Assembly (NCBI GenBank): GCA_029946125.1
Contig: JAQSDX010000003.1
Location: 43,514-107,513 of the forward strand
DNA length: 64,000 bases
Direction: 5' to 3'
From: Candidatus Methylobacter titanis
GTDB lineage: Bacteria > Pseudomonadota > Gammaproteobacteria > Methylococcales > Methylomonadaceae
Shown in pieces: positions 27,822 through 38,321 of the stretch. A program made the translations under genes and the position numbers. The stretch's first letter is position 1. Each line of letters opens with the position of its first letter. Under the pieces are notes generated by a model. The model worked only from the letters and a program-made list of their open reading frames with translations, was not told the DNA's origin and did no database searches.

Positions 27822-28226
27822 TCAGGAGGCCGGATATTCCTGCGGCTTTAACACCATGATCGCATCCATTTCCACATCGGCGGCTTTGGGCAAGGCAGTA
27901 ACACCGACAGCGGCGCGTGCGGGATAGGGTTCTTGGAAATAACGCCCCATGATTTCGTTGACTATCGGAAAGTGCGCCAAATCGGTCAAAAAAACAGTCA
28001 ATTTGACGATATCCGAAAAATCGCCACCCGCAGCTTCAGCAACGGCTTTTAAGTTTTCGAACACCTGAGTTGTTTGTGCGGAAATGTCGCCCTCAATAAG
28101 GACCATGGTTTCAGGTACCAAAGGGATTTGTCCTGAAAGATAAACCGTGCGATCCACTTTAATGGCTTGCGAATAAGTGCCGATGGCTTGCGGCGCTTTA
28201 TCAGTCTGGATGATGTATTTGGACAT
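27822..28226 (-). CDS. ridA: RidA-family reactive intermediate deaminase
   Basis: A 134-residue YjgF/YER057c/UK114 protein. The signature [18 protein letters not shown] and the catalytic Arg in [13 protein letters not shown] are conserved, as expected for hydrolysis of 2-aminoacrylate and other enamines. It sits between spoT and recG, where E. coli has trmH. The gap to spoT is about ten bases, so it is co-transcribed. Confidence 0.94.
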   Translation of the reverse strand: MSKYIIQTDKAPQAIGTYSQAIKVDRTVYLSGQIPLVPETMVLIEGDISAQTTQVFENLKAVAEAAGGDFSDIVKLTVFLTDLAHFPIVNEIMGRYFQEPYPARAAVGVTALPKAADVEMDAIMVLKPQEYPAS

Positions 28227-28236
28227 GGTTGATCCT

Positions 28237-30405
28237 TTAGGCTTTAACGCGAGTCAGTTTTAATACGATGGATAGTTCTTTCAAGCGGCGCATGATTTTG
28301 GCTAAATGCACGCGATCTTTGACGGTTAAGGTGACTAAGTCGACGCAAATACGATCATCCTGATCGACGACGGTGACGTTTTCAATGTTGGAGTTCAGTT
28401 CGGAAATAGTCGAGGCGATGGTCGCCAGCGAGCCGCGTTGATTGAGTATTTCTATGCGAATTTCAACGGGGAAATCGCCGACTGCATCCTCGCTCCATTC
28501 AACATCCAACCAGTTGGTTTGTTTTTTTCTGACGATATTGCTGTTACGACATTCGTGATGATGTATGACGATGCCTTTACCGGGATTAAAATAGCCTATG
28601 ATCGAATCGCCTGGAATTGGCCTGCAACATTTTGCCAGGGTAATGACCATGTCTTCCGTGCCTTTTATCACTAGCGGTCTTTTGTGGGCTTGGTCATTAC
28701 CGTCCAATTTGATAGTGGCATTAATATCATCCTGAGTAATGCGCTTGGCGACCAAAAACGGCATTTTATTGCCTAGTCCGATATCTTCAAGCAATTCATC
28801 CAGTGATTGTTTAGCGGTGATCTGAAGCAAGGCTTGTATTTTGGTTTCGTCAATATCTTCCAGATGTAAATGCATGACTTGCAGTTCTTTTTCCAGTAAA
28901 CGACGCCCAAGATCGATAGCTTCCTGCTGTTTGAAATGTTTAAGATAGTTGCGGATACCGGAACGGGCTTTGGCGGTAATGACATAATTGAGCCAAAGTG
29001 GATTGGGTCTGGCCCACAATGCGGTAATAACTTCGACGGTGGAGCCGTTTTCCAGTTGGGTTTGTAGCGGTACCAGTTGTTTGTCGACTCTGGCGGAAAC
29101 GCAAGCATTGCCCACATCGGTATGCACTGCGTAGGCAAAATCGATAATGGTCGCGCCGTGAGGCATTTTAAGAATCTCGCCCTGTGGCGTGAATACAAAG
29201 ACTTCCTGAGGAAATAAGTCGACCTTCAGGTTGTCGATAAATTCCAGCGAATCACCGGCAGATTTTTGGATTTCGAGCAAATCCCTCAGCCACTCGTTGG
29301 CGCGATCCTGGACTTTTTCAGTTTTATCGTCATCGGATTTATACAGCCAGTGCGCGGCGATGCCGGATTCAGACATACGGTGCATTTCATGGGTTCTGAT
29401 CTGGACCTCAATCGGCACAGTGTAAGGCCCCATTAATATTGAATGCAGGGATTGATAGCCATTAGCCTTGGGCAAGGCGATATAATCTTTGAAACGTCCG
29501 GGAATCGGCTTGTATAGGTTATGCATAACGCCCAGAACGCGGTAGCAGGTATCAACGTCATCACAAAAAATCCGGAAGGCATAGACATCAAAAACATCGG
29601 CCAGGGAGATTTTTTTGTTGAGCATTTTTTTATAAATGCTGTAAAGATTTTTTTCTCGTCCGGCAACGTCACAGTTTATGCCGACTTCTTGCAAACGATT
29701 TTGTATGGTGCTTTCGATGATGTCGACAATTTTACGACGGTTGCCCCGCGCTTTTTTTACCGCATTATTTAACACATTATGCCGCATGGGGTACATCGCT
29801 TCAAAACTCAGTGCTTCGAGTTTTTGCCGGATATTGTTCATGCCCAGACGATTGGCAATCGGCGCGTAAATGTCCAAAGTTTCACGGGCAATACGGCGCT
29901 TTTTTGCCGCCGGCATGATGCCGAGAGTCTGCATGTTGTGCAGTCGGTCTGCCAGTTTGACGATGATAACGCGTAAATCTATAGCCATGGCCAGAAACAT
30001 TTTGCGGACATTTTCCGCTTGTGTTTCTGCATGTGACTTATTGTCGATTTTGGTTAGTTTGGTAACTCCGTCAACTAATTCTGCGACTTGTGTACCGAAC
30101 TTGTCAGCCAGTTCTTCTTTGCTGATAGGGGTGTCTTCGATAACATCATGCAGTATGGCTGCCATGATGCCGTTGGCATCCATGCGCATTTCAGCCAGCG
30201 TAATGGCGACAGAGATAGGATGGCAAATATAGGCTTCGCCGGTTTTACGAAATTGACCGGAATGGGCGGCTGCGCCAACTTCATAAGCTTGGATACATTG
30301 ATCGATTTGGGTTTGATCCAGATAGCCGGACAAGGTCGTGCATAAACGCCGAATCAGTTTGTCTTGAGGGCGTTCCCGCTCGATCGTGTCCGCTATTTCC
30401 AGCAT
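28237..30405 (-). CDS. spoT: Bifunctional (p)ppGpp synthetase/hydrolase SpoT
   Basis: A 722-residue alarmone enzyme. The HD hydrolase domain is intact (YICHP at about 60 and ILHDVIEDT at about 86), followed by the synthetase domain ([31 protein letters not shown]), TGS ([26 protein letters not shown]) and a C-terminal ACT domain ([15 protein letters not shown]). The intact HD box marks it as SpoT/Rel-like and not RelA. rpoZ lies immediately upstream, separated by twelve bases. Confidence 0.96.
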   Translation of the reverse strand: MLEIADTIERERPQDKLIRRLCTTLSGYLDQTQIDQCIQAYEVGAAAHSGQFRKTGEAYICHPISVAITLAEMRMDANGIMAAILHDVIEDTPISKEELADKFGTQVAELVDGVTKLTKIDNKSHAETQAENVRKMFLAMAIDLRVIIVKLADRLHNMQTLGIMPAAKKRRIARETLDIYAPIANRLGMNNIRQKLEALSFEAMYPMRHNVLNNAVKKARGNRRKIVDIIESTIQNRLQEVGINCDVAGREKNLYSIYKKMLNKKISLADVFDVYAFRIFCDDVDTCYRVLGVMHNLYKPIPGRFKDYIALPKANGYQSLHSILMGPYTVPIEVQIRTHEMHRMSESGIAAHWLYKSDDDKTEKVQDRANEWLRDLLEIQKSAGDSLEFIDNLKVDLFPQEVFVFTPQGEILKMPHGATIIDFAYAVHTDVGNACVSARVDKQLVPLQTQLENGSTVEVITALWARPNPLWLNYVITAKARSGIRNYLKHFKQQEAIDLGRRLLEKELQVMHLHLEDIDETKIQALLQITAKQSLDELLEDIGLGNKMPFLVAKRITQDDINATIKLDGNDQAHKRPLVIKGTEDMVITLAKCCRPIPGDSIIGYFNPGKGIVIHHHECRNSNIVRKKQTNWLDVEWSEDAVGDFPVEIRIEILNQRGSLATIASTISELNSNIENVTVVDQDDRICVDLVTLTVKDRVHLAKIMRRLKELSIVLKLTRVKA

Positions 30406-30417
30406 AGGCTTTATAAA

Positions 30418-30660
30418 TTAGAACATGGGGTTATGGTGATCATGGACTTCGCCGACACGATGCAGCAGATCGACATTTTCAGCGGTGACATGGCCTGCCG
30501 CAATTTCGCGCAAGGCGACAACCGTATCTTTATCTTTACCGCGCGGGACAAATTCAGTCGCACCGTGGCTCAGTTGGCGCGCCCTGGTGCTGGCTAATAA
30601 AACCAGTTTGAAACGGTTTTCAACATGTTCTAAACAATCTTCGATAGTGACTCTAGCCAT
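30418..30660 (-). CDS. rpoZ: RNA polymerase omega subunit
   Basis: An 80-residue omega subunit, opening [20 protein letters not shown] and continuing [12 protein letters not shown], the core omega signature. ATG at 30660 is chosen because the conserved domain begins there; a longer reading through the upstream repeat is not conserved. It helps assemble RNA polymerase and is needed for one of the ppGpp sites, which fits its pairing with spoT. The usual upstream gene gmk is absent, replaced by a hairpin and pgk. Confidence 0.95.
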   Translation of the reverse strand: MARVTIEDCLEHVENRFKLVLLASTRARQLSHGATEFVPRGKDKDTVVALREIAAGHVTAENVDLLHRVGEVHDHHNPMF

Positions 30661-30690
30661 TTTTAATCCTGATTTAGTGGGGGTAACGAC

Positions 30691-30755
30691 GAAAGGCAAA
30701 AGGCAAAAGACACCGGGCAAGAAACTTTTTGTCTTTTGCCCGGTGTCTTTCGCCT
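30691..30755. terminator. Strong hairpin with heptamer-repeat flanks between pgk and rpoZ
   Basis: AAGACACCGGGCAA (30707-30720) pairs perfectly with TTGCCCGGTGTCTT (30736-30749). The arms are flanked by GAAAGGCAAAAGGC and TTTCGCC, the same heptamer-like units seen at 2559-2656 and 36921-36990. It lies 3' of pgk on the transcribed strand and probably ends that transcript. Confidence 0.65.
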
Positions 30756-30758
30756 CCC

Positions 30759-31931
30759 TTATGATCGTAATTTTAACACAGAAACAGCGGGAAGTTCTTT
30801 ACCTTCAAGAAATTCAAGGAATGCGCCGCCGCCGGTCGAGGTGTAAGACACGTCATCGTTAATGCCATATTTGTCGATGGCTGCCAAGGTATCGCCGCCG
30901 CCCGCAATCGAAAAAGCTTTGCTTTCGGCAATCGCAGTTGCCAACACTTTGGTGCCATTGCCGAACTGGTCGAATTCAAATACGCCTACCGGGCCGTTCC
31001 AGACGATGGTGCCGGCGGTTTTTAATAGCTCGGCATACTGTTTTGCGGTTTCTGGCCCTATGTCCATAATCATGTCATCCGCTTCGACATCGGCCACTTT
31101 TTTAACGGTAGCGACAGCGGTCTCTGAAAATTCTTTAGCGCAAACCACGTCGACAGGGATCGGAATGTCAGAGCCGTTGCTTTTGGCTGCTGCAATCAGG
31201 CGTCTGGCTTCATCCAGCAGATCGGCTTCGTAGAGCGATTTGCCGACCGGATAGCCTGCAGCCGCAATAAAAGTGTTGGCGATACCGCCGCCGACAATTA
31301 ACTGATCGACTTTTTCCGACAGGGATTTTAATACCGTTAATTTGGTCGACACTTTAGATCCGCCGACAATGGCGACCAAGGGTTTGGCCGGTGTTTCCAG
31401 AGCTTTGCCCAGTGCGTCCAGTTCGCTGGCTAACAATGGCCCAGCGCAAGCAATCGGTGCAAATTTGGCTACGCTGTGGGTTGAAGACTGCGCTCTGTGC
31501 GCGGTACCGAAAGCATCCATGACAAATATGTCGCACAGAGCCGCCATTTTTTTGCCCAGCGTGTCGTCATTTTTTTCTTCGCCGATATTAAAACGCACGT
31601 TTTCGCAGAGCACGACTTCGCCCGGCGCTATAGTGATGCCGTCGATCCAGTCTTTTTCCAGTCTGACCGGCTTGCCCAATAAGCTGGACAGGCGTTCGGC
31701 GACCGGCTTCAACGAAGACTCTTCGTCGTATTGACCTTCAACAGGGCGACCCAGATGCGACATGACCATGACCGCAGCGCCTGCAGCCAAGGCTTTTTCA
31801 ATAGTGGGGACGCTGGCCTGGATACGAATATCGCTGGTCACTTGGCCGTTTTTTACCGGTACGTTCAGATCCTGACGGATTAATACCCGTTTGCCTGCCA
31901 AGTCCAAATCTACCATTTTCTTAATTGACAT
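30759..31931 (-). CDS. pgk: Phosphoglycerate kinase
   Basis: A 390-residue glycolytic and gluconeogenic kinase. The N-terminal [11 protein letters not shown] and MVMSHLGRP blocks bind 3-phosphoglycerate. The C-terminal domain has [20 protein letters not shown] and the ATP-side [10 protein letters not shown] motif. Length is standard. It stands alone here, without gap, fba or tkt genes. Confidence 0.96.
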   Translation of the reverse strand: MSIKKMVDLDLAGKRVLIRQDLNVPVKNGQVTSDIRIQASVPTIEKALAAGAAVMVMSHLGRPVEGQYDEESSLKPVAERLSSLLGKPVRLEKDWIDGITIAPGEVVLCENVRFNIGEEKNDDTLGKKMAALCDIFVMDAFGTAHRAQSSTHSVAKFAPIACAGPLLASELDALGKALETPAKPLVAIVGGSKVSTKLTVLKSLSEKVDQLIVGGGIANTFIAAAGYPVGKSLYEADLLDEARRLIAAAKSNGSDIPIPVDVVCAKEFSETAVATVKKVADVEADDMIMDIGPETAKQYAELLKTAGTIVWNGPVGVFEFDQFGNGTKVLATAIAESKAFSIAGGGDTLAAIDKYGINDDVSYTSTGGGAFLEFLEGKELPAVSVLKLRS

Positions 31932-31972
31932 ATTACGCTCTCATAGTGTGGGTTAAAATGCTGAGTTTAGGG

Positions 31973-32530
31973 TTAATCCTGTTTCCATTTGATCGAGCAA
32001 CCGATACTGTTGATTTGCTCCTTGGGGCCGTGGCCGGTTTCCGCAACTAGTTTCATCGCCTCGAACAATTCCCGTTTGCTGCCTTCCGGTGCAGTTTCCT
32101 TGCGACTGGCATCCAGCCGTCCGCGGTATTGCAGTCCGTAGTCGGCATTATAGCCAAAAAAGTCCGGTGTACAGATAGCGCCGTAAGCCTTGGCGACTTG
32201 CTGCGATTCATCAAGCAAATAAGGGAAACTAAAACCTAACTGCTCGGACAATTTTTTCATGTTGTCGAATGAATCGGCGGGGTATTCAGCGGTATCGTTG
32301 GACATGATTGCCACCGATTCTACGCCCAGCGCTTTAAGTTCCCGCGTATCCCTGACAATCCGATCCTGCACGGCTTTGACATACGGACAATGATTGCAGA
32401 TAAACATCACCAACAGGCCGTTTTTACCCATGCACTGTTGGAGTGACCAGGTGCGTCCGTCAACGCCGGGCAAGTCAAAATCGATCGCTTTTTTGCCGAA
32501 ATCACAGATGGGGGTTTCCAGAGTTACCAT
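31973..32530 (-). CDS. Thioredoxin-fold (AhpC/TSA-like) protein
   Basis: A 185-residue redoxin-family protein. The active-site-like segment MFICNHCPYVKAVQDRI carries the CxxC pair of a widespread thioredoxin-like family often linked to peroxiredoxin function. The following VAIMSNDTAEYPADSF block is also characteristic. No signal peptide is present, so it is probably cytoplasmic. ATG at 32530 with GAGGTG six bases before it is preferred over an upstream GTG. Substrate unknown. Confidence 0.85.
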   Translation of the reverse strand: MVTLETPICDFGKKAIDFDLPGVDGRTWSLQQCMGKNGLLVMFICNHCPYVKAVQDRIVRDTRELKALGVESVAIMSNDTAEYPADSFDNMKKLSEQLGFSFPYLLDESQQVAKAYGAICTPDFFGYNADYGLQYRGRLDASRKETAPEGSKRELFEAMKLVAETGHGPKEQINSIGCSIKWKQD

Positions 32531-32586
32531 TTTTTGCACCTCTCTATTTGTATGAAAAAACGTAGGAATTATTCACCACGATAGGT

Positions 32587-32792
32587 GTAGGCCGGAATAA
32601 GACCATCCAAGCGCGTAGCGCGAGGTGGCGTTTCCGGCTTACCGGATGGTGATTGCCGGAGAAGCTTCCGCTCCTCGGCAATTGCTCCTGCTACCTCCTG
32701 CATCCATGACAGTCGTGCTCACGCCCCTTACCTACATCCATGTAGGAAACGCCGATTCTCGCTCCCGCTCGAACCGGCTTATTCCGGCCTAC
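32587..32792. repeat. 206-bp MITE-like element with perfect 15-bp terminal inverted repeats
   Basis: GTAGGCCGGAATAAG at 32587-32601 is matched exactly by CTTATTCCGGCCTAC at 32778-32792. The interior carries further inverted segments (ACCATCC with GGATGGT, TTGCCGGAG with CTCCTCGGCAA, CCTACATCCATGTAGG) and no reading frame of note. It fills most of the gap between the redoxin gene and ubiB. The GTAG start resembles REP-derived elements. Confidence 0.8.
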
Positions 32793-32801
32793 AAAATTAA
32801 A

Positions 32802-34352
32802 CTATTGAAACAACAGTGCCGCACTGATGACCGCCGCGCTGACCAGCATCGCCCAGACCGTTTTGCGGTGATTGTTGTCCATTTGTTGGCGTAACAGCAT
32901 CAATTCCCTGTTTTGCGTTTCTGCATGTTGCTTTGCGTGAGCGGCATTGTCCAGCGCTTTATAAATCAACGAGGGAATTTCAGGGAATTGCTCGGCAAAG
33001 TCAGGAAACTGCTTGATGAGCTTGTCTATTTTGGCTTTGGGGCCGACGCGTTCATGAAACCATTTTTCAAGAAAAGGTTTGGCGGTTTGCCACAAGTCCA
33101 GATCGGGATAAAGCTGTCGTCCCAAGCCTTCAATGTTGAGCAGGGTTTTTTGCAGCAACACCAGTTGCGGCTGAACGTGCATATCAAAACGCCGCGCAGT
33201 CTGGAATAAACGCAGCAGCAATTGGCCGAAAGAAATGTCTTTCAGCGGTTTTTCAAAGATCGGCTCGCAAACGCTGCGTATCGCCGATTCAAACTCTTCA
33301 ATTCGGGTCGACCCCGAAACCCAGCCGGATTCAACATGCATTTCGGCCACTTTGCGATAATCGCGATTGAAAAAAGCCAGAAAATTTTCCGCCAGATAGT
33401 GCTGGTCGGACAATGACAGGGTGCCGACGATGCCGAAATCGACAGCGATGTATTTGGCCGGCAAATCGACGAAAATATTGCCTGGATGCATGTCGGCATG
33501 AAAAAAATTATCCCTGAACACCTGGGTAAAAAAGATTTCCACGCCGCGTTCGGCAAGCAATTTGAAATCGGCGCCGCCCGCCCTAAGCTCATCAATATTG
33601 CCTACCGGTATGCCGTGAATCCGTTCCATAACCATCACTTTCTGGCGCGTTAACGGCCAGTGGATTTCCGGGATGTAGATGACGTCGGAGTTTTCGAAGT
33701 TGCGGCGCAATTTGCCGGCATTGGCGGCTTCCCTGACCAGATCAAGTTCATCCAGCGTGGTTCTTTCAAATTCGGCAACGACATCAACAGGGCGTAACCG
33801 TCTTGCGTCGGCCCAGAAACGTTCGGCAAACCGCGCCAGTTCATAAAGCAGACCTATATCCGAGCGTATGCGATTTTCTATATCGGGACGCAGTACTTTA
33901 ACCACAACGCTTTCGCCGCTGTGCAGAACGGCGGTATGAACCTGAGCGACTGACGCCGAGGCCAGCGGTTCCGGGTCAAACTCGGCAAACGCCTCGCTGA
34001 TTGACATGCCGAGCTCTTTTTCAATAATACTGCGAGCAATATCATTGGCAAAGGGAGGAACCCGGTCCTGTAGTTTGACCAGTTCGTCGGCGATGTCATC
34101 GGGCAGCAAATCTTTGCGCGTAGACAAGGCTTGGCCGAATTTGACATAAATAGGTCCCAAATCTTCCAGGGCACGCCGGATTCTGACGCCACGCGGTTCC
34201 TGTTGGCGTTTGAGCCAGTAATTGGGCGAGAAAACCGCTAAATAACGAACAGGTCGGAATAAATGCGTTTTTAAAACGATTTCGTCCAGGCCGTGAAAGA
34301 CCAGAACCCAGTTGATATGGATCAGGCGCAATAATAATTTAGGGTGGATCAC
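32802..34352 (-). CDS. ubiB: Ubiquinone biosynthesis atypical kinase UbiB
   Basis: A 516-residue ABC1/ADCK-family protein. The KxGQ motif appears as [15 protein letters not shown], followed by the ASVAQVH nucleotide-loop segment, [12 protein letters not shown], and the HADMHPGNI and VDFGIVG catalytic blocks. Two C-terminal hydrophobic helices anchor it to the membrane. It supports aerobic ubiquinone synthesis, probably through ATPase activity. It belongs to the ubiE-ubiJ-ubiB group, separated from ubiJ here by an extra gene. Confidence 0.96.
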   Translation of the reverse strand: MIHPKLLLRLIHINWVLVFHGLDEIVLKTHLFRPVRYLAVFSPNYWLKRQQEPRGVRIRRALEDLGPIYVKFGQALSTRKDLLPDDIADELVKLQDRVPPFANDIARSIIEKELGMSISEAFAEFDPEPLASASVAQVHTAVLHSGESVVVKVLRPDIENRIRSDIGLLYELARFAERFWADARRLRPVDVVAEFERTTLDELDLVREAANAGKLRRNFENSDVIYIPEIHWPLTRQKVMVMERIHGIPVGNIDELRAGGADFKLLAERGVEIFFTQVFRDNFFHADMHPGNIFVDLPAKYIAVDFGIVGTLSLSDQHYLAENFLAFFNRDYRKVAEMHVESGWVSGSTRIEEFESAIRSVCEPIFEKPLKDISFGQLLLRLFQTARRFDMHVQPQLVLLQKTLLNIEGLGRQLYPDLDLWQTAKPFLEKWFHERVGPKAKIDKLIKQFPDFAEQFPEIPSLIYKALDNAAHAKQHAETQNRELMLLRQQMDNNHRKTVWAMLVSAAVISAALLFQ

Positions 34353-34402
34353 GAGTTACCTTTGTTGCTTGATGTAATGTTGAGGTGTATAGGTTGACTG
34401 AT

Positions 34403-35062
34403 TTATGTCAATAGATGCGATAAAACATGCTCAATATCGACACTATTAAAAAACACAACATCAGTCCAAATTGCTATATGGATTATGACAATAATCCAAA
34501 AAGTTATTTGAAAGGATATTTTTTTATTTTTATGCCGTATTACGTGTTGGGTAATTAAAGCACCGGGCCACCCGCCTAAAAATTCAAGCATATGTAATGT
34601 TGATTCTGAGGTTCTCCAATCATTCTTATGTGCCTTTGCTTTATCGCTGGCATAAACGATGGATGTTAATAAACTCATAACCAAATAAACAAAAAATGGA
34701 ATGAAATTATGCTGACCTTTAATTGGAACTGCTGAAAATCCAAATGGAATCGCCGCGATAAATAAAATGGATGGCATTCCTGATCGATATTCCCGTCTTG
34801 TTTTTTGATTTTTCTTAAAACACTTTCTTTTATACAGCTGGCTTATTTCTTGTCCTTTTATAAAAGCGTCGCAAGCCCTTATTTTGCCATTTTTATCAAT
34901 AACAACTTTATAACAAACATCGTCACCTTGTTGGGGTTGATAATTGGAATGCGCTAAATCACGAATGTGAATAAATACATCTTTTCCGCCGCCATTGGGT
35001 TGAATAAAACCGAAACCTTTATCCCCTTTCCACGATTTAATGATGCCTTCGTATAGCTGCAT
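34403..35062 (-). CDS. Cold-shock domain fused to DUF1294 membrane domain
   Basis: A 219-residue fusion. Residues 1-70 form a cold-shock domain with both RNA-binding motifs (KGDKGFGFIQP and DVFIHIRD). A basic linker leads to a DUF1294 membrane part with hydrophobic segments near 98-115, 120-137 and 190-210 and the family's KAKAHKNDWRTSESTLHMLE block. This fusion is known in proteobacteria but its role is undefined. It is AT-richer than its neighbours and separates ubiJ from ubiB. Confidence 0.88.
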   Translation of the reverse strand: MQLYEGIIKSWKGDKGFGFIQPNGGGKDVFIHIRDLAHSNYQPQQGDDVCYKVVIDKNGKIRACDAFIKGQEISQLYKRKCFKKNQKTRREYRSGMPSILFIAAIPFGFSAVPIKGQHNFIPFFVYLVMSLLTSIVYASDKAKAHKNDWRTSESTLHMLEFLGGWPGALITQHVIRHKNKKISFQITFWIIVIIHIAIWTDVVFFNSVDIEHVLSHLLT

Positions 35063-35079
35063 TTAGAATCCCTAGCCAG

Positions 35080-35688
35080 CTACAAATACTTTTCCAGTCT
35101 TTCGATTCTGCTTTGCAATCGGTCAAAGTCGCTACGTAATTCATCAACCTGGGCAAAATAAATATCCACTTCAGGCGCTGACGGCAAATCGCGGGTTTCT
35201 TCCTGCAAAAATTCTGCGGCATTCAACCTGAAGGTTTCCAGAGAATCTTTGCTCCAACTTTGACCTGCACGGAAAAAATTAGCCACGTTGTGCGCGATAA
35301 TATCGCCGGTGAACTGCGACAGTTTTTCTTCCAGATCGATGTCCAGTTTGGCGAACAACTCCTGAAATTTGCGGCCGGTTTGCATATCGCCTTCGATTTT
35401 CACCTCGCCTGAAAAAACAGAACGCATCGGCGTAGAGCTAAGTCCCATCAAACCCAGCGCCCAAATCGAACCGGTCAAACGGGTGTCCGCTGGCTCAGGG
35501 AACTGATCCAGGCATTGAATGGAATCGATAGTCGGGCACAGGTAAATAGTTTCATCAAACGGTTGAATCGTAACGGCGATGACTTTACCGGCCAGTGGCG
35601 TTAAAAAATAGCCGCTGTCCTGATCCAAGGCAAGATATTGATTCAGCGTCGCTTCCAGCACGCCAATCAGCAAGGGTTTGATGGTCAT
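35080..35688 (-). CDS. ubiJ: Ubiquinone biosynthesis accessory factor UbiJ
   Basis: A 202-residue protein with an N-terminal SCP2 lipid-binding domain and a C-terminal coiled coil (ELRSDFDRLQSRIERLEKYL). UbiJ binds ubiquinone intermediates and scaffolds the Ubi complex. ATG at 35688, one base after the ubiE stop, gives the conserved start (MTIKPLLIGVLEATLNQYL). The order ubiE-ubiJ is as in E. coli. Confidence 0.92.
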   Translation of the reverse strand: MTIKPLLIGVLEATLNQYLALDQDSGYFLTPLAGKVIAVTIQPFDETIYLCPTIDSIQCLDQFPEPADTRLTGSIWALGLMGLSSTPMRSVFSGEVKIEGDMQTGRKFQELFAKLDIDLEEKLSQFTGDIIAHNVANFFRAGQSWSKDSLETFRLNAAEFLQEETRDLPSAPEVDIYFAQVDELRSDFDRLQSRIERLEKYL

Positions 35689-35689
35689 G

Positions 35690-36433
35690 CTAAATTTTAT
35701 AACCTCTGTGAACGGCGACGATACCTTGTGACATGTTGAAGTATTCGCAACGTTCAAGGCCTGCGTTTTCCATCATGTTTTTCAGTTCATCCTGCTTGGG
35801 GTGCATGCGAATCGATTCGGCAAGATAACGATAGCTGTCTTCATCCTTGGCGACAAATTTACCGATCTTGGGCAGCAGCTTGAACGAATAAAAATCGTAG
35901 ACTTTTTCGGTGATTTTATCGACCGGATGTGAAAATTCCAGCACGATAACCCGGCCGCCTGGCTTAAGAACACGATGCATGGAGCGTAGCGCGGCATCCT
36001 TGTCGGTGACGTTACGCAAGCCGAAAGCGATGCACACGCAATCGAAAGTATTGTCTTCAAAAGGCAGGCATTCGGCATTGACTTGCGCATAACGGATATT
36101 GCCGACCAAGCCTCTGTCGATCAGACGATCTCGCCCGGTGCGCAGCATTTCCGAATTAATATCGGCCAACACTATTTGGCCTTCCGGGCCGACGCGTTTT
36201 TCGAACAACGTGGTTAAATCACCGGTGCCGCCGGCCAGATCAAGCACTTGCTCGCCTTTGCGCACATTGCTCAGCTGCACGGCAACGCGTTTCCAGATGC
36301 GGTGGATACCCAGCGACATCAGATCATTCATGATGTCGTATTGTCCGGCAACGGAATCGAATACGCCGCGCACCAGATTGACTTTGTCTTCTGTGGCGAC
36401 TTGTTTAAAGCCGAAATGAGTGGTGTTAGTCAT
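35690..36433 (-). CDS. ubiE: Ubiquinone/menaquinone C-methyltransferase
   Basis: A 247-residue SAM-dependent methyltransferase. Family signatures [17 protein letters not shown] near residue 25, motif [11 protein letters not shown] and FGLRNVTD are present, and the C-terminal [10 protein letters not shown] is typical. The start ATG at 36433 gives the conserved MTNTTHFGF; the frame continues upstream only through a repeat. It leads the ubi cluster. Confidence 0.96.
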   Translation of the reverse strand: MTNTTHFGFKQVATEDKVNLVRGVFDSVAGQYDIMNDLMSLGIHRIWKRVAVQLSNVRKGEQVLDLAGGTGDLTTLFEKRVGPEGQIVLADINSEMLRTGRDRLIDRGLVGNIRYAQVNAECLPFEDNTFDCVCIAFGLRNVTDKDAALRSMHRVLKPGGRVIVLEFSHPVDKITEKVYDFYSFKLLPKIGKFVAKDEDSYRYLAESIRMHPKQDELKNMMENAGLERCEYFNMSQGIVAVHRGYKI

Positions 36434-36452
36434 GGGTTGTACCTGTAAGTGG

Positions 36453-36479
36453 GCATTCCCACGCTCTGCGTGGGAATGC
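36453..36479. repeat. Perfect short palindrome upstream of ubiE
   Basis: GCATTCCCACGC at 36453-36464 pairs exactly with GCGTGGGAATGC at 36468-36479, loop TCT. It lies in the gap between the DUF971 gene and ubiE and shares the TTCCCACGC core with the repeats at 11487-11660. Confidence 0.7.
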
Positions 36480-36517
36480 ATCTTGCAGCGCTGCAGCGTT
36501 GCGTAGTAATAATAAAG

Positions 36518-36907
36518 TTAGTTTTGTCGCGGTTGTTTGCGTTTATGTCCGGCAGCATCCAGTTTATGCAGATAATTAGCCCATAAAGTTTGATATTCGG
36601 CACCCAATTTATACAGAAAATCCCAGGTATAAATGCCGCTGTTATGGCCGTCGCTAAATACCGGAGCTATCGCATAATTGCCTATCGGTTTAATTTCCTT
36701 AATGGTGACATCTTCCTTGCCGACTTGTAGGACTTCCTGTCCAGGTGCGTGACCTACCGCTTCTGCCGAAGGGGTGTATACGCGCAAATATTCACAGGGC
36801 AACTTAAATACACTGCCGTCATCAAAACTGATTTCAATCATGTTGGAAACTTGATGCAGCTTGATTTCAGTTGGATGGCTGTTGGTAGGTTTTACAGTTA
36901 GACGCAT
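36518..36907 (-). CDS. DUF971 family protein
   Basis: A 129-residue protein of the DUF971 family, often encoded between hslU and ubiE. Family blocks are LPCEYLRVYTPSAEA, IKPIGNYAIAPVFSDGHNSGIYTW and LGAEYQTLWANYL. The domain resembles the N-terminal part of gamma-butyrobetaine hydroxylase-like proteins and may bind iron or Fe-S, which is inference from family membership. ATG at 36907 is preferred to a TTG two codons upstream. Confidence 0.88.
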   Translation of the reverse strand: MRLTVKPTNSHPTEIKLHQVSNMIEISFDDGSVFKLPCEYLRVYTPSAEAVGHAPGQEVLQVGKEDVTIKEIKPIGNYAIAPVFSDGHNSGIYTWDFLYKLGAEYQTLWANYLHKLDAAGHKRKQPRQN

Positions 36908-36920
36908 AAACAATATAAAG

Positions 36921-36990
36921 CGAAAGGCTAAGGACGAAAGGCTGAGGGCGCAAGGTAGAGAGGCAGATTTTTTGCCTTTAACCTTGCGCC
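36921..36990. terminator. Heptamer-repeat hairpin 3' of hslU
   Basis: GGCGCAAGGT (36947-36956) pairs with ACCTTGCGCC (36981-36990), with an inner AGGCA / TGCCT stem followed by a T-run. CGAAAGGCTAAGGACGAAAGG precedes it, the same heptamer-like family as 2559-2656 and 30691-30755. The distal end overlaps the first bases beyond the hslU stop region, so it may end the hslVU transcript. Confidence 0.55.
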
Positions 36991-36996
36991 GTGCAG

Positions 36997-38316
36997 CTAC
37001 AAAATATAACGACTCAAATCCTCATCTTCTACAAACTCGGCCAAATGGTCATCAACATAAGCCGCATCGATAAGGATGTCTTTTCCACTAAGATCCGGGG
37101 CGTTAAAGGAGATGTCTTCGAGTAACCGCTCCAGAACAGTGTGCAATCTTCTGGCGCCGATATTTTCGGTAGTTTCATTCACCTGCCAACCAAATTCTGC
37201 AATGCGCTTAATGCCGTCAGTAGAAAACGACAGCGATACGCCTTCGGTGGCCAATAACGCAATATATTGCTCGGTTAATGACGCATCAGGTTCGGTCAGA
37301 ATACGCACAAAATCATCGGCTGAAAGTGCGTCCAGTTCAACGCGGATAGGGAATCGGCCTTGCAGTTCGGGGATTAAGTCCGATGGTTTGGACAAATGGA
37401 ATGCGCCCGATGCGATAAACAAAATATGGTCGGTTTTAATCGCGCCATATTTGGTGCTGACGGTAGTGCCTTCAACCAACGGTAACAAATCGCGCTGTAC
37501 GCCCTCGCGGGAGACTTCGCCGCCGCCTACTTCAGAACGTTTGCAGATCTTGTCGATTTCGTCCAGAAACACGATGCCGTTCTGCTCGACAGATTCTACC
37601 GCGCGCAAGCGGATGTCATCTTCATTGACCAGTTTGGCGGCTTCTTCATCCTGTAGAACTTTCAGGGCTTTGTTGATTTTCATTTTGCGGGAGCGGGTTT
37701 TACCCGAGCCCAAATTTTGAAACATGCCTTGTAACTGGTTGGTCATTTCTTCCATGCCGGGAGGTGCCATGATTTCAACGCCCACCGGTGCCAGATGCAC
37801 GTCAATTTCAATTTCCTTGTCATCCAAGTCGCCCTCGCGTAACTTCTTGCGCATTTTTTGACGGGTCGTTTCTTCGGTGTCGGACAGCATGCCGCCATTC
37901 GCTCGGGGCAACAGAATATCCAGAATCCGGTCTTCGGCGGCATCGAACGCCTTGTTTTCAACCTTATCCATCTCCGTCGTGCGGGTCAGTTTGACGGCGG
38001 TATCGACTAAATCACGGATAATGGAGTCGACATCACGGCCGACGTAGCCGACTTCGGTAAATTTGGTGGCTTCAATTTTAATGAAAGGCGCATTGGCCAG
38101 ACGCGCCAGGCGACGGGCAATTTCCGTCTTGCCGACGCCGGTAGGGCCGATCATTAAAATATTTTTAGGGGTGATTTCTTCACGCAGAGCAGGGTCAACC
38201 TGTTGACGGCGCCAGCGGTCGCGTAGTGCGATGGCGACGGAACGCTTGGCATTGGCTTGACCAACAATATGCTTGTCCAGTTCGCTTACAATTTCTTTTG
38301 GAGTCAATTGAGTCAT
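36997..38316 (-). CDS. hslU: HslU ATPase subunit of the HslUV protease
   Basis: A 439-residue AAA+ unfoldase. Walker [16 protein letters not shown], Walker [10 protein letters not shown], the pore GYVGRD motif and the C-terminal [17 protein letters not shown] block are intact, and the insertion I-domain lies between. The C-terminus ends DLSRYIL, the tail that activates HslV. It is five bases downstream of hslV. Confidence 0.97.
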   Translation of the reverse strand: MTQLTPKEIVSELDKHIVGQANAKRSVAIALRDRWRRQQVDPALREEITPKNILMIGPTGVGKTEIARRLARLANAPFIKIEATKFTEVGYVGRDVDSIIRDLVDTAVKLTRTTEMDKVENKAFDAAEDRILDILLPRANGGMLSDTEETTRQKMRKKLREGDLDDKEIEIDVHLAPVGVEIMAPPGMEEMTNQLQGMFQNLGSGKTRSRKMKINKALKVLQDEEAAKLVNEDDIRLRAVESVEQNGIVFLDEIDKICKRSEVGGGEVSREGVQRDLLPLVEGTTVSTKYGAIKTDHILFIASGAFHLSKPSDLIPELQGRFPIRVELDALSADDFVRILTEPDASLTEQYIALLATEGVSLSFSTDGIKRIAEFGWQVNETTENIGARRLHTVLERLLEDISFNAPDLSGKDILIDAAYVDDHLAEFVEDEDLSRYIL

Positions 38317-38321
38317 GGTGT

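Noticed and set aside
30661..30720. Longer rpoZ start upstream
   Set aside because: The added residues come from the repeat and hairpin region; omega begins at [10 protein letters not shown].
36434..36481. Longer ubiE start upstream
   Set aside because: It would translate a short palindromic repeat; conserved UbiE starts at MTNTTHF.
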